Assembly: GCA_020050685.1 (NCBI GenBank) | Contig: JAGVKG010000013.1 | Location: 178,418 to 242,417 of the forward strand | DNA: 64,000 nucleotides | Direction of reading: 5' to 3' | From: Candidatus Obscuribacterales bacterium | Lineage (GTDB): Bacteria > Cyanobacteriota > Vampirovibrionia > Obscuribacterales > Obscuribacteraceae | In this document: positions 61,420 to 64,000 of the stretch, piece after piece | Layout: every line of letters begins with the position of its first letter | Position numbering within the stretch: position 1 is the first letter of the stretch | The notes under the pieces: generated by a model | Databases searched by the model: none | The model's input: the letters and a program-made list of their open reading frames with translations, nothing else | Told to the model about the DNA's origin: nothing | Translations under genes and position numbers: made by a program

Positions 61420-62289
61420 CTATTGGAACATTAAGTCTGCCATGCGGCGAACTTGTTGGATGGTCGCTTCCACCGACATTGGGTTTTGGCCGGTGATCAG
61501 GCGCCCGTCTTGAACAGTCTTGACACCAAATATGATTGGCGCCTTGACGTAGTGCACGCCTTTTTCTTTCAGTCCCTCTTCGCCGGTGCCTTTTGGCATC
61601 AGTTGAGCCAGGCGCTCGTGTTTCTCTTCGCAGAGTGAGAACATGGTCATCTTTTTGCCAGCGACGAGCAATTGGCCATCAGACAGACGTACATTTTGCA
61701 GTGCATCCGGTCCGTGGCAGACTGCCACCACTAGCTTGTTAGATTCCCAGGCTTTGCGCACAACCTTTTCCACATCGGCGTTATCGGGCAAATCAAACGA
61801 TGCCCCATGTCCGCCAGGGAAGAAGACAATGTCGTACTGATCGTCGACACAGTCGGCTAATTTGGTTGTGTGCGAAAGCCGGGCCATGGCGTAAGCCGTT
61901 TGATCGCGGGTTGCGACATAAAGCTTGATTGGACCACTCGGCTCGAGGCTTATCGGATCAATTGGTGTTGCGCCGCCTTTGGGCGAGGCAACAGTAACAT
62001 CGATTCCCGATTGGCGTGCTGCCCAAAGCGGCAAGGCCGCTTCGTCGAAGAAGACGCCGGTCTCACGTGGTGCTTGTGCTTGCTTATCGCCAAAAGTATT
62101 GGCGCTTGTGACAATCATAAGCATTTTGAGCTTCTGCTTGTGTCCTGGCGAGAGCATTTGCAGAGATTCTGCAGCTCGCGTGTGGCGTGTCTTGGCGCGC
62201 TCAATTTTATTGGAGATGTGGATCCCCAAGAGCATGAGAAGCGCGACCATGCCACTAACTATGGCAAATGTCATCTTGTCTGTATTCAT
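61420..62289 (-). CDS. Membrane-anchored DJ-1/PfpI family protein (Hsp31-like)
   Basis: A 289-residue protein starting at 62289 behind GAGGA; the frame is open to 62379. One N-terminal membrane helix (FAIVSGMVALLMLLGIHI) anchors it. The C-terminal DJ-1/PfpI domain (about 55-285) has the nucleophile elbow VVAVCHGPDAL with its reactive cysteine, PGGHGASFDLPDN and a late RLITGQNPMSVE. The composition fits the chaperone/glyoxalase group (Hsp31, HchA) that repairs or detoxifies methylglyoxal adducts. An anchored form is unusual. Confidence 0.85.
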   Translation of the reverse strand: MNTDKMTFAIVSGMVALLMLLGIHISNKIERAKTRHTRAAESLQMLSPGHKQKLKMLMIVTSANTFGDKQAQAPRETGVFFDEAALPLWAARQSGIDVTVASPKGGATPIDPISLEPSGPIKLYVATRDQTAYAMARLSHTTKLADCVDDQYDIVFFPGGHGASFDLPDNADVEKVVRKAWESNKLVVAVCHGPDALQNVRLSDGQLLVAGKKMTMFSLCEEKHERLAQLMPKGTGEEGLKEKGVHYVKAPIIFGVKTVQDGRLITGQNPMSVEATIQQVRRMADLMFQ

Positions 62290-62362
62290 TTCGATCTGGT
62301 CCTCATGTTGTGAGAGTGTTGATTCTTTATCTGTTGACGAAGCACCACGGGTGGTGCAGAGT

Positions 62363-62398
62363 AAAGAAGCGACAAACACATCAGTTTGCCGCTTCTTT
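62363..62398 (-). terminator. Long hairpin after the small membrane-protein gene
   Basis: AAAGAAGCG (62363-62371) pairs with CGCTTCTTT (62390-62398), and inside, after one mismatch, CAAAC with GTTTG (62373-62377, 62384-62388). A second GCACCAC/GTGGTGC stem lies next to it at 62342-62357. Both fall about 65-120 bp after the stop codon at 62464 and before the DJ-1 start. Confidence 0.6.
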
Positions 62399-62463
62399 TA
62401 TTCAAGGTGAGCGCTTTGTCTCGGTAAAAGCGCAGGAGATATTTTTTGACCGCAAGCCCAGCT

Positions 62464-62838
62464 CTATGAGAAGCGTGCTTCGATATCCGTGATCACGAGG
62501 TTGAGCAATGTCGCAAGACATATGCCGACAAACAACAAGGCGGGAATCAGCAAGCCGATCGGGAAGCCACCAATTCCTACTCCAAATATTGCACCCATAA
62601 TCCTGTCTCCAGGGGTGCCTTTCTTGGAATAACCGCCCATCTGAAAATACAGGTCAATTTCATGGAAGCCGACGAGGGCACCAATGACTGCTCCACCAAT
62701 TAGTCCGGAGGCTAATAGCAGGCAAAGAACGGGCGAAACCGCGGCAATTGCAGTCAGAATTAGGCAGACCAAGGCAGTGCCTAACAGTCCACCCAGTATG
62801 CCGCCTGCATTAGCCAAATAATCGAGTCGTGTATTCAT
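62464..62838 (-). CDS. Small integral membrane protein
   Basis: A 124-residue protein with AAGGAGA right before ATG 62838. Three to four hydrophobic segments are seen: GGILGGLLGTALVCLILTAI, CLLLASGLIGGAVIGALVGF, a glycine-rich helix near GAIFGVGIGGFPIG, and LIPALLFVGICLATLLNLVI. No motif identifies a function. The glycine-rich helices suggest tight packing. It lies on the same strand as, and upstream of, the DJ-1 gene, separated by a hairpin. Confidence 0.65.
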   Translation of the reverse strand: MNTRLDYLANAGGILGGLLGTALVCLILTAIAAVSPVLCLLLASGLIGGAVIGALVGFHEIDLYFQMGGYSKKGTPGDRIMGAIFGVGIGGFPIGLLIPALLFVGICLATLLNLVITDIEARFS

Positions 62839-63260
62839 TACACTTTCTCCTTAACGTTGTTGAGTGTGAAAAGACAAGCCAAGACCTCGGAATTACCCGA
62901 CAACAAAACACCCAGCTTGCCGAAAAGCCGTGAGATGCGCAAAATGCTCGTGTGTGTTATGTCTTAGGTGCTTAGCTAAATGTTCGACAGAAATTCGTTA
63001 GACCTTCAACCTAGCAATCAGACGTCCAGAAATGCAAGTCAATTTTTAATTCAAGATACTTATATATGTAGCGCGGCTGGCGCACATGGCAACCGCGCTT
63101 GCCAACACTTCTTTGTCAAGCATAAGAACTAGATATAGAAAAATTCCATTAAGTCTGCGTTTCCGCATGGGCCTTACGCCCAGCGTGTTACAGACAAGAT
63201 GTTAGAATGGGATCACATTACAGGGATTCTATCTAGAGACTTACGGAGGCTGCGGCCACA
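62839..63260. other. 422-bp divergent region upstream of clpC
   Basis: No gene is recognised. A 7-bp stem AGCGCGG/CCGCGCT (63070-63076, 63093-63099) stands in the middle. TTGTCA with TAGAAA 17 bp away (near 63114-63142) could be a clpC promoter, and TAGAAT near 63203 another -10 box; both are weak. No CtsR-like heptamer repeat or CIRCE element was found by eye. Confidence 0.35.
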
Positions 63261-64000
63261 ATGTTTGAGAGGTTTACCGAGAAAGCCATCAAAGTGATTA
63301 TGTTGGCGCAAGAGGAAGCTCGGCGGCTTGGACATAACTTTGTTGGAACAGAGCAAATTTTGCTCGGACTAATTGGCGAGGGCACCGGCATTGCTGCCAA
63401 GACCCTGAAGTCAATGGGAGTCAATCTCAAAGATGCCCGCGTCGAGGTGGAAAAAATTATTGGGCGTGGCTCTGGTTTTGTGGCGGTGGAAATTCCATTT
63501 ACGCCACGTGCCAAACGCGTCTTGGAATTGTCCTGGGATGAAGCTCGTCAGCTCGGCCACAACTATATTGGCACCGAGCATTTGCTTTTGGGTTTAATCC
63601 GCGAAGGCGAAGGTGTTGCAGCTCGGGTGCTTGAGAATCTGGGCGTCGATCTTACTAAAGTACGCAGTCATGTTATTCGTCTTTTGGGCGAAACCAGTGC
63701 CGCAACCACAGGTGGTGGTGGTGCCGGTGGAGCAGCCGGAACTGGGCGCTCGAAAACCCCAACGCTTGATGAATTTGGTTTGAATCTGACCCAAGCCGCG
63801 CAAGAATCCCGCTTGGACCCTGTGGTCGGCCGGGAAAAAGAAATTGAGCGCGTGATTCAGATTCTTGGTCGCCGTACCAAGAACAATCCCGTATTAATTG
63901 GTGAGCCGGGTGTTGGTAAGACAGCCATTGCCGAAGGCTTGGCAATCCGCATTGCCAATGCTGATGTGCCAGATATCCTCATGGACAAGAAAATTGTCAT
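63261..64000 (+). CDS. clpC: ATP-dependent chaperone/protease ATPase ClpC (3' partial)
   Basis: The first 246 codons of an Hsp100 AAA+ unfoldase that feeds substrates to ClpP. ATG 63261 follows GGAGG (63244). The Clp-N domain (residues 1-145) has its two repeats, [20 protein letters not shown] with [19 protein letters not shown], and [23 protein letters not shown] Gly-rich linker (GGGGAGGAAGTG) leads to D1, where the Walker A is GEPGVGKTA. The N-domain with [18 protein letters not shown] is very close to cyanobacterial and chloroplast ClpC. The gene runs off the window end. Confidence 0.96.
   Translation, partial: MFERFTEKAIKVIMLAQEEARRLGHNFVGTEQILLGLIGEGTGIAAKTLKSMGVNLKDARVEVEKIIGRGSGFVAVEIPFTPRAKRVLELSWDEARQLGHNYIGTEHLLLGLIREGEGVAARVLENLGVDLTKVRSHVIRLLGETSAATTGGGGAGGAAGTGRSKTPTLDEFGLNLTQAAQESRLDPVVGREKEIERVIQILGRRTKNNPVLIGEPGVGKTAIAEGLAIRIANADVPDILMDKKIV

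Overview
The window looks like chromosomal DNA from a non-photosynthetic member of the Cyanobacteriota, most likely a Melainabacteria/Vampirovibrionia lineage such as the Obscuribacterales. This is an inference. It rests on a ClpC N-terminus of the cyanobacterial type at the right edge, abundant secreted tetratricopeptide-repeat (TPR) proteins, Tad-type pseudopilin genes, a moderate GC content judged by eye, and the absence of photosynthesis genes. No tRNA, rRNA, CRISPR array, prophage or insertion sequence was recognised.

Layout. 1-8.5 kb: the end of a UvrD-like helicase with a proline-rich linker and two zinc ribbons, a soluble receiver-histidine kinase, coaE with a secreted-protein gene, two secreted TPR proteins, a promoter-driven structured RNA of about 200 nt that resembles 6S RNA, and tsaE. 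8.8-15.5 kb: topA overlapping an NCS1 permease gene, then a secreted TPR protein with a Thr-rich tail followed by a membrane-anchored Ser/Thr kinase. 15.6-27.7 kb: a compact nine-gene purine operon, purF-purE-purC-purD-purN-purL-purQ-purM-purH, with several overlapping junctions. It runs from PRPP to IMP apart from purB, and purK is also absent. PurE carries a degenerate second half and PurL carries a fused PurS-like domain. A REP-type palindrome pair is inserted in frame inside purQ, and another copy supplies the purM stop codon.

27.7-38.7 kb: a MazF/RHH toxin-antitoxin pair with a palindromic operator, two uncharacterised proteins, a fused HyuA-HyuB 5-oxoprolinase, a TPR protein, a DUF900-like hydrolase and a small exported protein. 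38.8-43.9 kb: a three-gene cassette (secreted TPR protein, TadE, TadG) present twice in tandem. The TadE copies are almost identical in protein but have diverged at synonymous sites. 44-56.7 kb: an ATC-hydrolase-like protein, a c-di-GMP phosphodiesterase (EAL), small secreted proteins, a secreted serpin behind a Rieske ferredoxin, an SRPBCC protein, a giant TadG-like protein, an Old Yellow Enzyme, and an OmpR-type two-component system with an LRV-repeat protein.

57-64 kb: a cytoplasmic thermolysin-like metallopeptidase paired with a protein that may combine an I9-like N-terminus with an Xre/MbcA-like C-terminus. Small secreted or membrane proteins, a membrane-anchored DJ-1/PfpI protein and the start of clpC follow. 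The best candidates for something undescribed are the metallopeptidase/partner pair, the duplicated TPR-TadE-TadG cassette, the REP insertion in purQ, and the tsaE-linked RNA.
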